Notes: generated by a model not told the origin, from the sequence alone. 64,000 bases of DNA from Bdellovibrio sp. BCCA (GCF_037996825.1 NZ_JBBNAC010000001.1:2666001-2730000); one strand, 5' to 3'. Positions 33,817 to 43,707 are shown, counted from the stretch's first letter. A program made the numbers and translations.

Positions 33817-36393
33817 ATGGAGCGCTTCGCAGGCCGGGAAGAAGCCGGACGCCTTTTGGGTGAAAAACTCATTTCTTTGAAAGATCAAAATCCCGTAGTT
33901 CTGGCAATTCCGCGAGGCGGTGTTCCCTTAGCTTTTGAAATTGCAAAGATGTTAAAAAGTCCATTGGATCTTTTAATGGTCAAAAAAATCGGCGCTCCCC
34001 GCCAGCCGGAATTAGCCGTCGGAGCCGTTAGTGAAGACGGCGAACCTCTATTTAACGATTCGGTTATTAAATTTTTAAGCTTAAAGAAAACTTATCTCAA
34101 TCAAGCCGCTAAACAAAAAACTTCAGAGATCCAAGAGCAATTAAAAAAATTCCGAGGCTCCAAAAAAACAGAAAACGTCAAAAATAAAACCGTGATTATC
34201 GTGGATGATGGAATCGCCACCGGCGCGACACTTCTGGCGGCAATTCAGTTTTTAAGAAAGAAAGAACCCAAAAAAATTATTGTCGCGGCTCCTGTAGCGG
34301 CGAAAGAGACTGTGGAAAAAATCAAAAAAGTCGCTGACGACGTTATCTGCTTAATGACACCAGAAAATTTTGTCGCCGTTGGACTTTGGTACGAGGATTT
34401 TACTCAAGTTTCAGATGAAGAAGTGATCCGCCTTATCGCCGAATCCCGATTTATGAATGCCGATAATGAGCGCGAAATAACGATTGAGGATGGAAAAGAA
34501 AAACTTTTTGGTGACTTAACATCTGTCGATAAAGCCAAGGGCTTAGTGATCTTTGCTCACGGAAGTGGAAGCAGCCGCAAAAGTCCCCGTAATCAGTTTG
34601 TCGCCAAAGAACTTAATAAAGCCGGATTTAGCACCCTGCTCTTTGATCTTTTAACCGAACACGAGTCTAAAGACCGCAGCAATGTCTTTGATATCAATCT
34701 TTTGGCGCAACGTTTGTTGTTAGCAACTCAAGCCGGTCTTGAACAAACTCATCATATTCCCATTGGCTATTTCGGTGCAAGCACCGGCGCCGGCGCGGCC
34801 CTTGTCGCCGCTGCGAAATCTAAAAATAAAATTTCGGCCGTCGTCAGCCGTGGAGGACGTCCCGATTTAGCCAAAGAACATCTTAAAAAGGTGGAAGCGC
34901 CCACTTTGCTTCTGGTCGGTGGCAATGACCTCGCTGTCATTCCATTAAACAAAAGTGCTGGTCTGCAACTTAAAACATCTCGTTTAGTGATTGTGCCAGG
35001 CGCCACACATTTATTTGAAGAACCGGGAACTCTTGATGAAGTCGTTGAGTATGCAATCGAATGGTTTAACGAACATCTTCCGGAAAAAAAAGAAACCTCC
35101 TTTCCCAAGGAGCAAGTCGTCGACGAGCTTGAAGGCCGCGCCCATTCCATTAAAGATTCTCACAGCTGGGATGACTTGATTGCCAGTGTGGCGTCCGCTC
35201 GAGTTGTCATGCTCGGTGAAGCCACTCACGGCACGGAAGAATTTTATAGTATTCGTCGGCACATCACTGAACGCTTGATCCAAGATCACGGGTTTAGTTT
35301 TGTCGCCGTCGAAGGTGATTGGCCTGATTGCCAAAAATTGAATGACTATATTCACTTTGACAAAGGCGAAAGCGCCAAGCAAATTATGAGAGAGTTTCAT
35401 CGTTGGCCGACATGGATGTGGGCTAATGATGAGACTGCTCTTCTGATTGAGTGGATGAAAAACTATCACGCCAGCTTCTATGGCCTTGATGTCTACTCGC
35501 TTTTTGATTCAATGGATTACGTCATTGAGTTTGCTAAAAATGTGGATCCTGATTTGGCAAAATCTGTGCAAGAGCAATACGCGTGTTTTGAACCTTTCGC
35601 CCGCGACGAAAAATCTTACGCCCGCTATCTTGTAAAATTCGAAGAAGGTTGTCGCGACGATGTTATTGCGAACTTAAGAAAACTTCTGCGTCTACGCATA
35701 GGTGAAATCGCGACGAAATCTCCGAATCTTTTCAGCGCCCAACAAAATGCACGTATTGTTGCGCACGCAGAAAATTATTATCGCTCCATGCTTTTTGGTG
35801 GCCCCGACTCTTGGAACGTGCGTGATCATCATATGATTGACACTCTGGATATGCTCTTAAAGCACAATGGCCCGGACAGCAAAGCCATCGTGTGGGCGCA
35901 CAACAGTCATATCGGCGATTATCATGCGACTGACATGCTTCAAGAAGGATATGTGAACCTCGGCGGACTTGCGCGGGAACGATTTGGTATTGATCAAGTC
36001 GCTCTGGTCGGTTTTGGAACTTTCCAAGGGCAAGTTCTTGCAGGTCCTGCATGGGAAGGCAAACCCACCGTGATGACACTGCCTCCGGCCCGCGAATCTT
36101 CATTTGAATATTTTTGTCACAAGGTTGCTGAAGATCTTAATACCAAAAGATTTTATGTGGTCTTTGATTCCGAAGCGCGATCCGGAAACCTGGGGACGCG
36201 CAGTTACGGACACCGCGCCGTCGGCGTTGTCTATAGTCCGCATTATGAACTCAAAGGCGTGAACTATGTTGAAACAGTTCCAGCCAAACGCTACGACGCT
36301 TTTGTATTCGTCGATAAGACGACAGCTTTAAAATCCATCCCGACCGGAACAAGTCACCTGGATCTTCCAGAAACATGGCCGGGAGGAGTTTAA
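33817..36393 (+). CDS. Three-domain fusion: phosphoribosyltransferase, alpha/beta hydrolase, erythromycin esterase
   Basis: An 858-residue protein. Residues 1-215 are a phosphoribosyltransferase fold with VIIVDDGIATGAT, the PRPP loop. Residues about 215-425 are a dienelactone-hydrolase-like domain (VIFAHGSGSSRKSPRN, nucleophile region GYFGASTGAGAALVAA, late THLFEEPGTL). Residues about 440-858 are an erythromycin-esterase-type domain (MLGEATHGTEEFYSIRR, VAVEGDWPDC, VWAHNSHIGD). The ATG at 33817 is used because GGAG precedes it. Such fusions occur in some bacteria, but their substrate is unknown; macrolide hydrolysis is not implied by the domain name. The enzyme is probably cytoplasmic. Confidence 0.9.
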   Translation: MERFAGREEAGRLLGEKLISLKDQNPVVLAIPRGGVPLAFEIAKMLKSPLDLLMVKKIGAPRQPELAVGAVSEDGEPLFNDSVIKFLSLKKTYLNQAAKQKTSEIQEQLKKFRGSKKTENVKNKTVIIVDDGIATGATLLAAIQFLRKKEPKKIIVAAPVAAKETVEKIKKVADDVICLMTPENFVAVGLWYEDFTQVSDEEVIRLIAESRFMNADNEREITIEDGKEKLFGDLTSVDKAKGLVIFAHGSGSSRKSPRNQFVAKELNKAGFSTLLFDLLTEHESKDRSNVFDINLLAQRLLLATQAGLEQTHHIPIGYFGASTGAGAALVAAAKSKNKISAVVSRGGRPDLAKEHLKKVEAPTLLLVGGNDLAVIPLNKSAGLQLKTSRLVIVPGATHLFEEPGTLDEVVEYAIEWFNEHLPEKKETSFPKEQVVDELEGRAHSIKDSHSWDDLIASVASARVVMLGEATHGTEEFYSIRRHITERLIQDHGFSFVAVEGDWPDCQKLNDYIHFDKGESAKQIMREFHRWPTWMWANDETALLIEWMKNYHASFYGLDVYSLFDSMDYVIEFAKNVDPDLAKSVQEQYACFEPFARDEKSYARYLVKFEEGCRDDVIANLRKLLRLRIGEIATKSPNLFSAQQNARIVAHAENYYRSMLFGGPDSWNVRDHHMIDTLDMLLKHNGPDSKAIVWAHNSHIGDYHATDMLQEGYVNLGGLARERFGIDQVALVGFGTFQGQVLAGPAWEGKPTVMTLPPARESSFEYFCHKVAEDLNTKRFYVVFDSEARSGNLGTRSYGHRAVGVVYSPHYELKGVNYVETVPAKRYDAFVFVDKTTALKSIPTGTSHLDLPETWPGGV

Positions 36394-36396
36394 ATA

Positions 36397-37092
36397 TTAA
36401 TTGCAGCTTTTACCCCAAGTGTTGGCGACTTTGTCACCGACACCGATGTGCAAAGAGGCACTTCCATAATGGCCGATAGCGCGAATGCGTTTTTGACTGC
36501 GCATTTTGCAAAGTTCACGAAAGGCCCGATCTGCCTCGCTGTTGCTTGCAAAACGAACGTCAATGGAGGTGCCATAAGGATGTCGGCCTGCAGCTCCACC
36601 CACATTTTTATTGTAAGGCTCGGGACGCCACCAGTTGTAGATTTGACTGACTTTGATTCCTTTGGCTGTCAGGTCTTGCAGAATTTTGACGGCTTCAATC
36701 GGATACCTCCAAGTGTTCTCGTCAGGATGCACGAGGTTGTGCGCTTGACTGGAACCATACGTGCAGCGAAAGGTCGAAGCACTGCGGGGATTGGGACGAA
36801 CCACTTGGTCACACCAAAATGAATTGTTCGTTTCTGCTGCGCACTTTTGTAAGAATCGGTCTATCTTACTCAATCCTAAGTTCACTTGCGTTTTTTGACT
36901 TGTGCTCGCTTTCATACATCCTAGACTTTGAATTTCTTCGTCCACAGAAGCGTCATTGTGAATATGATCAGCAAGATCCGCGCTGTCTTCAGTATATTCA
37001 TTGGCGCCAGCACCGCCTCCGCCGCCCTGACAGGCAACAGTTCCCAAGCCTAAAAGAGCAATCAAGGCTAATGCATTGAGTTTTAAATTCAT
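36397..37092 (-). CDS. Lipoprotein with peptidase M15-like (D,D- or L,D-carboxypeptidase) domain
   Basis: A 231-residue lipoprotein (LLGLGTVAC, acyl Cys near residue 21, then a Gly-rich stretch). The C-terminal domain carries RHPYGTSIDVRF and SLHIGVGD, matching the His-x6-Asp and terminal His zinc ligands of the M15 peptidases that trim peptidoglycan peptides. Several Cys suggest disulfides. The ATG at 37092 has GAAGGAG six bases upstream. It is inferred to act on cell wall in the periplasm. Confidence 0.75.
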   Translation of the reverse strand: MNLKLNALALIALLGLGTVACQGGGGGAGANEYTEDSADLADHIHNDASVDEEIQSLGCMKASTSQKTQVNLGLSKIDRFLQKCAAETNNSFWCDQVVRPNPRSASTFRCTYGSSQAHNLVHPDENTWRYPIEAVKILQDLTAKGIKVSQIYNWWRPEPYNKNVGGAAGRHPYGTSIDVRFASNSEADRAFRELCKMRSQKRIRAIGHYGSASLHIGVGDKVANTWGKSCN

Positions 37093-37248
37093 CCGATCTC
37101 CTTCGTTACTGTTGAGCAATGAAGCGTCAGAATAAATGCATTGCGAAATAGCATTCTACAGGACTTTCGGTTTTCTAGATGAAGGGACAGTGAAAAACGA
37201 ATGAAGTTTTAAAGTGAAATTTGCCAATCAACAAAAAGTTGATAGCAT

Positions 37249-37548
37249 TTGCACGCGATGGAATTTGAATTGGCTTTGGAGTTTCGCCATCCAAGCTGGT
37301 TTCAACAGGGGCGTATTTTACCCGCTCTTGAAAAGTATTTGCAAACTCAGCGCATTGGCTTGGTGATTACCGACGTCGCTGGCCGCCGTGATGTCCTGCA
37401 CTCTTCCATCAGCAGTTCTTTTACGATGCTTCGTTTTATCGGAAACGATTTACATGCCAGTGATTTTTCGAGAGCCCAAGAGTGGGCCGCGCGCTTGAAC
37501 TCCTGGGGCCAACACGCTTCTTTAGAACCTTTAAAATGGCTTTCATAA
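37249..37548 (+). pseudogene. DUF72 gene fragment
   Basis: A 99-residue frame matching only a middle part of DUF72 (YecE-like) proteins: ALEFRHPSWF, GLVITDVAGRRDVLHSS and MLRFIGNDLHASDFSR with a tryptophan-rich helix. Full members are about 240-300 residues; both the N-terminal barrel strands and the usual C-terminal YVYFNN-type segment are missing. It lacks a ribosome binding site. It is most likely a decayed or truncated gene. Confidence 0.65.
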
Positions 37549-37718
37549 GAACGTATCAATTTTCGTTTGTTCACGGAACTTGGTAGAGGATTATCCGAAT
37601 AACCTCAGATCCTATTCAGCTAAAGGTCTTATTTTTAATGTTACCGTAATGAATTTTTCCTTTCTGTAATTCTTTTCCTCTTAGTCTTTGTTCACGCACA
37701 AAGATTCATGGAGGAATA

Positions 37719-39107
37719 ATGGCGATTAACACTAAGGCAAATTCATTATTCTCACGTTTTAGCACTGCGCTTCTCTTAACATCCGTCCTGAGCCTCGCAG
37801 CCTGCGGAGGAAATCCTGGCGGTGAAGTCACTCTCCCCGACGACACAACTCAAGAACAGATTGTCGACACGCCTGATGTCGCAAATGACAAGCTTCTTCC
37901 GGATCCTTCGGATGCAATGGTGGCAAGCTCTCAACGCGAATCCATTTTAAAAAATTACGATCATGTCGATCCGAAGCATGTCGTTCCTTACAAAGCATTG
38001 GGAGATGCTTTGGTGTATTTCGATCAACACAAATCGAGCTTTAAAAACACAGACTACATGGCGGTCTTAAATTTTGGACAAAGCTCAAAGCAAAAACGTT
38101 TTTATATCATCAATATGAAAACAGGTAACGTGTGGGCTATTCACGTGGCTCACGGAAAAGGTTCTGATTCTAACCATGACGGTTACGCTGAAAAGTTCAG
38201 TAACGTGTCTGGTTCTAATGCGAGTTCACTGGGAATCTATAGAACCGCAGAAACTTACAGCGGAAGCCACGGTCTTTCTTTAAGACTTGATGGTCTTTCT
38301 TCTACGAACTCACGTGCGCGCGCTCGTGCGGTGGTAGTTCACGGTGCTTCATATGTTCAAGAGTCCAACGTGATTCAAGGTCGTAGCTGGGGTTGCCCTG
38401 CTGTGGCGATGGAAAATCGTGATGCTGTGATTAAGTACCTTAAAGGCGGCGCGATGATTTACGCAACCGTCGACAAAGGCGGCACCGAGCGTTCCGGCTC
38501 AGGCTCTACAACGACTCCGGATACCGGCGCTTACAAAATGACTCCGCTTTCTTGGGAGACTTCCAGCAAACCTGAACGCAAAGCCTGGTCCCAATATCTA
38601 ATGAAACTAGTTTCAGAAGATTGGAGCAGCTTGCTAAAAGGTGCTGATGATATGAGAGACTTCTGCCCTCGCTACAACTCTTTGAGCAATAACGAACGTG
38701 CAAACGTGTGGGCGCAATTGTTCGTTGCGATGACAAAATACGAAAGCGGTTACAGCCCGACATCACGCATGCAAGAAACAACGATGGGAACAGATCCCGT
38801 TACAGGAAGACCTGTTTACTCTGAAGGACTTTTGCAATTGTCGTATCAAGATATCACGGGTTGGAATTTCTGTAAGTTCGACTGGAGTAAAGATAGAAAC
38901 TTAAGCTCTACAGATCCGCGCAAAACCATTCTTGATCCGTACATCAATCTTCATTGCGGTGTCGGAATCATGGCAAAACAAATCGCGCGCACAGGAAAAA
39001 TTAAACTTGCTTCCGGCGCTTATTGGGCCGTGATCAAAACAAATAGTAGATACAGTCAAATTAGCGCAATCACTTCCATGGTGAAATCGCTTCCTATGTG
39101 TCAGTAA
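37719..39107 (+). CDS. Lipoprotein with L,D-transpeptidase-like (YkuD_2) and lytic transglycosylase-like domains
   Basis: A 462-residue protein with a lipobox (LSLAAC, acyl Cys about residue 29). Residues about 85-255 match the YkuD_2 catalytic domain family: KRFYIINMKTG, HVAHGKGSD, VVVHGASYV and a GRSWGCPAVA segment with the His and Cys of L,D-transpeptidases. Residues about 300-460 resemble a lysozyme-like transglycosylase fold (TKYESGYSP with a candidate catalytic Glu, SEGLLQLSYQD, DPYINLHCGVGIMAKQI). Both act on peptidoglycan. A GGAGG site precedes the ATG. A lipoprotein joining the two activities suggests wall remodelling. Confidence 0.83.
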   Translation: MAINTKANSLFSRFSTALLLTSVLSLAACGGNPGGEVTLPDDTTQEQIVDTPDVANDKLLPDPSDAMVASSQRESILKNYDHVDPKHVVPYKALGDALVYFDQHKSSFKNTDYMAVLNFGQSSKQKRFYIINMKTGNVWAIHVAHGKGSDSNHDGYAEKFSNVSGSNASSLGIYRTAETYSGSHGLSLRLDGLSSTNSRARARAVVVHGASYVQESNVIQGRSWGCPAVAMENRDAVIKYLKGGAMIYATVDKGGTERSGSGSTTTPDTGAYKMTPLSWETSSKPERKAWSQYLMKLVSEDWSSLLKGADDMRDFCPRYNSLSNNERANVWAQLFVAMTKYESGYSPTSRMQETTMGTDPVTGRPVYSEGLLQLSYQDITGWNFCKFDWSKDRNLSSTDPRKTILDPYINLHCGVGIMAKQIARTGKIKLASGAYWAVIKTNSRYSQISAITSMVKSLPMCQ

Positions 39108-39127
39108 CCCCTCTTACTGGCCCTTTT

Positions 39128-39161
39128 GCCGAGTCATTTCCCCAATGGCTCGGCATTTTTT
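39128..39161. terminator. Intrinsic terminator between convergent genes
   Basis: The inverted repeat GCCGAGTCATT/AATGGCTCGGC with a four-base loop is followed by ATTTTTT on the plus strand. The minus-strand kinase gene ends inside it. Confidence 0.88.
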
Positions 39162-40378
39162 ATTCCCACTTTTGCATATTTATATAACGGTATAGTGAAA
39201 AGCGCCGTGGTTCCTTTTCCAGGCCCTTCGCTGTAAACCGCAATTTTGCCTTTATGCGCTTCGATCAAATGCCGTGAGATCGAAAGCCCCAATCCGAGAC
39301 CACCGTATTTTCGCGTGCTGGAACTATCGGCTTGCCTGAATGCTTCAAAAATAGAGGGAAGAAATTCAGGATCGATTCCTTCACCTTCATCACGCACACG
39401 TACTTGCACCGCAGGGCCTTGAGAAGATATATCCACCAGAATTTTTCCGCCCTTATTAGAAAACTTAATCGCGTTATTTAGAAGATGAAAGGTTACCTGC
39501 TTAAGACGCTCTTCATCTCCAAGAATAAAAGCCTTTTCAATGCTTGAATGAACTTCTATTTTTAAATTCTTTGCCTCTGCTTCCGGCTGAAGTAGGGCTA
39601 TCTCGTTACGAACAAGCTGCACCAATTCGAGCTCTCTGGATTTGATTTGCAGTTTTCCTGACATGATTCGGGATGAATCTAAAAGAACGGCGACGATCTG
39701 CGATTGATGTCGTGCATTTCGCTCTATCGTCTCAAGTCCCATTCGAGCTTCTTCATCTAAAGGGCCATCTAATAAAATTTCAGTCCATCCCAAGATAGCA
39801 TTTAACGGTGTTCGCAACTCATGCGACACCGTCATTAAAAATTCATCTTTGGCTTTATTCGCCATTTTGAGCTCTTCAATACGTCCTTCGAGCGTTTGAT
39901 AAAGATTTAAATTCTCTAAAGCGATAGATGTGGAATTTGCTAAAGCTTGCAAAAGTTCAAGTTGCTCGTCGGTTGGAATATGCTTTTCTTTCCAGTAAGC
40001 TCCGATGGCACCAATCGGAGCTTCTTTTCGAATGGGCGTCATGGCTAAACTTTTAACGAAAGTCGGCGCGTAAGCATCAATAGGAATACGGGAGTCTTGG
40101 TAAATATCTTCGATGACGACCGCTTTCTTGTTTAGCATCGCCCAGCCGCTAATGCAGGTTTGAATCGGAAATCTCTGTCCCTTCCACAAAGGGCCAATGG
40201 CATCCTCATCCGCATAAAAACAAAATTCACCATCTCTGAGAACAAAAGTAGCTCCGTCAGAATTAGCAATCGCCCGAGCGGCTTTTCTGACCAAAAACAT
40301 GACTTGCTCCAGGGAGTGGACAGAAGAAAGATCTTGAATGACTTCGACAAGTTTTTTAACGCCGTCAGAATATTGCAT
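39134..40378 (-). CDS. GAF-domain sensor histidine kinase
   Basis: A 414-residue soluble kinase. An N-terminal GAF domain (about 20-165, with FVLRDGEFCFYADED and AYWKEKHIPTDEQL) is followed by HisKA with VSHELRTPLNAILGW and a HATPase domain with NNAIKFSNKGG, DEGEGIDPE and GGLGLGLSISRHLIE. There is no transmembrane segment. The ATG has CGGAGG five bases upstream. It lies 101 bases after the response regulator gene, so the three signalling genes probably form one operon. Confidence 0.93.
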   Translation of the reverse strand: MQYSDGVKKLVEVIQDLSSVHSLEQVMFLVRKAARAIANSDGATFVLRDGEFCFYADEDAIGPLWKGQRFPIQTCISGWAMLNKKAVVIEDIYQDSRIPIDAYAPTFVKSLAMTPIRKEAPIGAIGAYWKEKHIPTDEQLELLQALANSTSIALENLNLYQTLEGRIEELKMANKAKDEFLMTVSHELRTPLNAILGWTEILLDGPLDEEARMGLETIERNARHQSQIVAVLLDSSRIMSGKLQIKSRELELVQLVRNEIALLQPEAEAKNLKIEVHSSIEKAFILGDEERLKQVTFHLLNNAIKFSNKGGKILVDISSQGPAVQVRVRDEGEGIDPEFLPSIFEAFRQADSSSTRKYGGLGLGLSISRHLIEAHKGKIAVYSEGPGKGTTALFTIPLYKYAKVGIKNAEPLGK

Positions 40379-40479
40379 AGAAACCTCCGAATCGGAAACA
40401 TTTCTAATCATACGCTTGTCTATTTAGCTAGCGGAAAAAACTGTTCGATTTTGTGAAAAAGCAAAAAAGAATTGTTCTC

Positions 40480-41166
40480 TTAGAAACTTTTTTTAGAGCG
40501 AATCCACAGCCGGATGGGAGAAAGCTCCTTTTCTGTGACGCCTACAAAGTGGGTTTGAATTCGATAAGCGGTCTCAATTCCTGAAATCTCTTCACAAGAA
40601 TCAATGCGTAGAGGAATTTTAGGTATTCCAATCTCCTCAAAAATCGGACTGTTAAGACGCAAGATTTTTCCAACAGGCAGAGGAATTGCGGAAATCACCG
40701 TGAGTCCTAATTCAGAAATGGACATGACTTCGGTTTTTATTTCCCACTCGCCTTTAAACTGCACGACGGCCGAAGCGAACTGAACAGAGTCCGTGGGCTT
40801 TGACGTTAAGATATTACGAATTTTCGCAATCAATAACTCAGGGTCAATAGGTTTTACAATGTAGTCATTTGCGCCAGAATCAATTCCCTTTTCGACATCA
40901 CTGCGCTCTCTTTTGCCAGTGAGAAGAATGACCGGGATCTTTGCCAAAAGCGGTTGACGACGGATGGTTCGAGTCAACGAGTAACCATCACTACCGCCAG
41001 GCATGATGGCATCCGTAATCACCAGATCGTAAGTTTCCGCGGCCAGGGCCCGCATCGCATCCACAGCATTGGTAGCTGCAGTGACTTTATATCCATGTTG
41101 GGTCAACAGTGCTTCCAAAGTCAGAAGGACACTTTTCTGATCGTCTACAATAAGTATTTTTGTCAT
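40480..41166 (-). CDS. Response regulator with receiver and PilZ-like output
   Basis: A 228-residue protein. Residues 1-120 are a receiver domain (ILIVDDQKS, phosphoacceptor Asp in LVITDAIMPGG, LLTGKR, IVKPIDPELL). The second half looks like a PilZ domain (SISELGLTVISAIPLPVG), although the N-terminal RxxxR motif needed for classic cyclic-di-GMP binding is not clear. The AAGGAGG site is ideal. It sits between two histidine kinases in the same orientation and may be the target of one or both. Confidence 0.85.
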   Translation of the reverse strand: MTKILIVDDQKSVLLTLEALLTQHGYKVTAATNAVDAMRALAAETYDLVITDAIMPGGSDGYSLTRTIRRQPLLAKIPVILLTGKRERSDVEKGIDSGANDYIVKPIDPELLIAKIRNILTSKPTDSVQFASAVVQFKGEWEIKTEVMSISELGLTVISAIPLPVGKILRLNSPIFEEIGIPKIPLRIDSCEEISGIETAYRIQTHFVGVTEKELSPIRLWIRSKKSF

Positions 41167-41196
41167 GTGTCCTCCTTTCTTTAAAGTCTATAGCAA

Positions 41197-43707
41197 CTAA
41201 ACGGCTTCTTTTTTGACGGCGTAACGTCTTAAATCATTCATGCTTTTTTCAAACTGATCTTCAATCTGTGCAATAAAAGAAGAAGCTCCTGTTAGTTCTG
41301 TGAGATCTTCTAAGGCCGCACAAAGTTCCGACAACTTTTTAGCCCCTAAAGTCGCGCTGCTAGATTTCAAGGCGTGAGCGGCCTCTGAAATACCTTGCAG
41401 GTCTAAATTATTCAAAGACTTGCGCATAGACTCAATCAAATCTGGCGCCGATTGTTCTAAGTCTTCGATCAATGCTTCGACAAGATTCTGATCGTTGACG
41501 ACATAGTTCTGCAATTGAGTCAAAGCATTGACATCTAAAGCGTCGGAAGATGTCTTTAACCATTTATGCAAAATATCCATAAGATGGTTCAGCTCTAAAG
41601 GTTTTGCTAAAAAGTCATCCATGCCCGCTTCATGATAAACGGTCTTGTCGCCATGGCCTGCTTCGGCGGTCAAAGCAATGATCGGCGTGTGTCGACCTGC
41701 GCGCACTTCCTCTTTGCGAATGCGGCGTGTGGCTTCAAAACCATTGAGCACTGGCATCTGACAATCCATAAAGATCAGATCGTAATGACGAACCAAACAT
41801 TTTTCAAAAGCCACAAGTCCATTGTTCGCAATCTCAACATGCAGACCTAATTTCTTAAGATAACTTTGCGCCACCCTTTGATTCACGACCTGATCTTCAA
41901 CCAGAAGTACCGAGCCCGTGAACATCGGAGAGAACCGGGATTCATTTAAACGAGGAACATCCTGCATAGAGGCCACCGGAATTTTGACGGTGAACCAGAA
42001 ATTGGAGCCTAAGCCCACGACACTTTCTACACCGATTTCACCATTCATCAAGTCGACAAGCTGTTTTGAGATCGAAAGGCCAAGACCTGTACCACCGAAC
42101 TTCATTCCGGTTTTCGTTTGGAAATACTTTTGGAATAAAGACCGGCGTTCGTCTTCTTTTAAGCCGGGACCTGTATCTTTGACCTCAAAGCGCAATTCGC
42201 AGAAGGTTTCATCTTCGCGCACTTTGGAAACTTCAAGACTCACAAAACCTTTTTCTGTGAACTTAACGGCATTGCCCAAAAGATTTACCAAGACTTGGCG
42301 CAAACGTCCCTGGTCTGCCACAAAAAACCATGGCGTGGTTTCATCAAAATGCAGTTTCAATCCTACATTTTTTTCTGCCATTGCCGGACGGAAGATCTCT
42401 GTCACGTCATGAAGCAAAAACTGCAAATCAAATGGCTGAGGATCCAAACTGATTTTACCCGCTTCGATTTTTGAATAGTCTAAAATATCGTTGATCAACA
42501 TGAGCAAAGACTCTGCGGATCTTTTCACCGTGCCCACATATTCAGCCTGCTCGGCATTCAAAGGCGTATCCGCCAGCAAGGTCGTCATCCCAATAACACC
42601 ATTCATCGGCGTGCGAATTTCGTGACTCATTGCCGCCAGGAAATCGGATTTCTTTAAGGACGCTTCTAAAGCCGCCTCGCGGGCACGATGCCATTCTTGC
42701 TCAACCATTTTTCGGCGGCTGATATCTTTAAAGACCACCAGGGCTCCTGAAATACTGCCGTCGATGTCATTGAGCGAACGGCTGCTTACGCTGATATAAA
42801 CTCCATCCGGATGTGTTTCATTTTGCACGAAGATTTCTAAGTCATCGACCTCTTCACCGAGCAAGGCTCGATGAAATGGCAATTGGTTTTTGCTATAATG
42901 CTCGTGGCTTGCAATGTTGATGAATCCTAACGCTTCAGCGCTGGATTCCGTCGCGACTTCTTTTATTTTTGTTCCAATGATTCTTTGAGCGGCGGCATTG
43001 TAATGAGTGAAATAGCCGTCTTTATCAATCACAATCAAAGCTTCGCTCATGCTGTTCAAAATCGTATCAAGCAAGATAGAGCGATTTTGCAAAGACTTGG
43101 ATGTTTGTTTTTGCTCTTTGAGATCTTTCTTTTGCCACTGACGGCTAAGAAAAACTAAAAGCCCAAGTCCGCATAAAAGACCCATTAAAAATTCGGCGCG
43201 TACGTAAAAAGGCGAAGCATTCTGTGTTAAACGCAGAGTTGCATCAAGAATCTCCGTCACAGAAACGCTTGCTGGAATTCGCGACGGAACTGCCAGACCC
43301 CGTTGCCTTTTTACCAGAGCTTCGTTCACTTCTTCGAAATGGTCGCGCAATGCTTTGTTTAAGTGCGCTACTTGTTTTTGCAATTCAGAATTCGCCACCA
43401 CGTTTTTCGTGAGGTGGCCCATTTGATAGTTTAAAAGTAAGACTTGTTGGTTGTACTCTTGCAGATCTTGTTCGCGGCGAGTTTTGATAAAAGCTTTTTC
43501 AGCAAATTCTGCTTTTTCTACGATCTCTTTGATTTTTGCAACAGAGGTGCGTGCTTCTTCAGAAACCTCTGGCTGCGTTTGCATCCGAGTCAACAGGGCC
43601 GAATGTTGGTAAAAATAAAATCCCAACGCCAGCGCTGCAAGCAAACTGAACTCCACACCAAAACGAGCGACAATGGATCTAAAAAAAGATGCTGATTTCA
43701 TAAGCAT
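41197..43707 (-). CDS. Hybrid sensor histidine kinase with PAS, receiver and Hpt domains
   Basis: An 836-residue membrane kinase. Residues 1-200 hold two transmembrane segments around a helical periplasmic region. A PAS domain follows (ALIVIDKDGYFTHYNAAAQR, then FKDISRRK), then HisKA (MSHEIRTPMNGVIGM), HATPase (NLLGNAVKFTEKG, GGTGLGLSISKQLVD), a receiver (VLLVEDQVVNQR, LIFMDCQMPVLNG) and a C-terminal Hpt domain (EAAHALKSSSATLGAKKL). It is a complete phosphorelay in one protein, probably handing phosphate to the regulator 30 bases downstream. Confidence 0.95.
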   Translation of the reverse strand: MLMKSASFFRSIVARFGVEFSLLAALALGFYFYQHSALLTRMQTQPEVSEEARTSVAKIKEIVEKAEFAEKAFIKTRREQDLQEYNQQVLLLNYQMGHLTKNVVANSELQKQVAHLNKALRDHFEEVNEALVKRQRGLAVPSRIPASVSVTEILDATLRLTQNASPFYVRAEFLMGLLCGLGLLVFLSRQWQKKDLKEQKQTSKSLQNRSILLDTILNSMSEALIVIDKDGYFTHYNAAAQRIIGTKIKEVATESSAEALGFINIASHEHYSKNQLPFHRALLGEEVDDLEIFVQNETHPDGVYISVSSRSLNDIDGSISGALVVFKDISRRKMVEQEWHRAREAALEASLKKSDFLAAMSHEIRTPMNGVIGMTTLLADTPLNAEQAEYVGTVKRSAESLLMLINDILDYSKIEAGKISLDPQPFDLQFLLHDVTEIFRPAMAEKNVGLKLHFDETTPWFFVADQGRLRQVLVNLLGNAVKFTEKGFVSLEVSKVREDETFCELRFEVKDTGPGLKEDERRSLFQKYFQTKTGMKFGGTGLGLSISKQLVDLMNGEIGVESVVGLGSNFWFTVKIPVASMQDVPRLNESRFSPMFTGSVLLVEDQVVNQRVAQSYLKKLGLHVEIANNGLVAFEKCLVRHYDLIFMDCQMPVLNGFEATRRIRKEEVRAGRHTPIIALTAEAGHGDKTVYHEAGMDDFLAKPLELNHLMDILHKWLKTSSDALDVNALTQLQNYVVNDQNLVEALIEDLEQSAPDLIESMRKSLNNLDLQGISEAAHALKSSSATLGAKKLSELCAALEDLTELTGASSFIAQIEDQFEKSMNDLRRYAVKKEAV

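Noticed and set aside
34767..35150. Minus-strand 127-codon frame inside the triple-fusion gene
   Set aside because: Shadow frame opposite a strongly supported coding region, with no features of its own.
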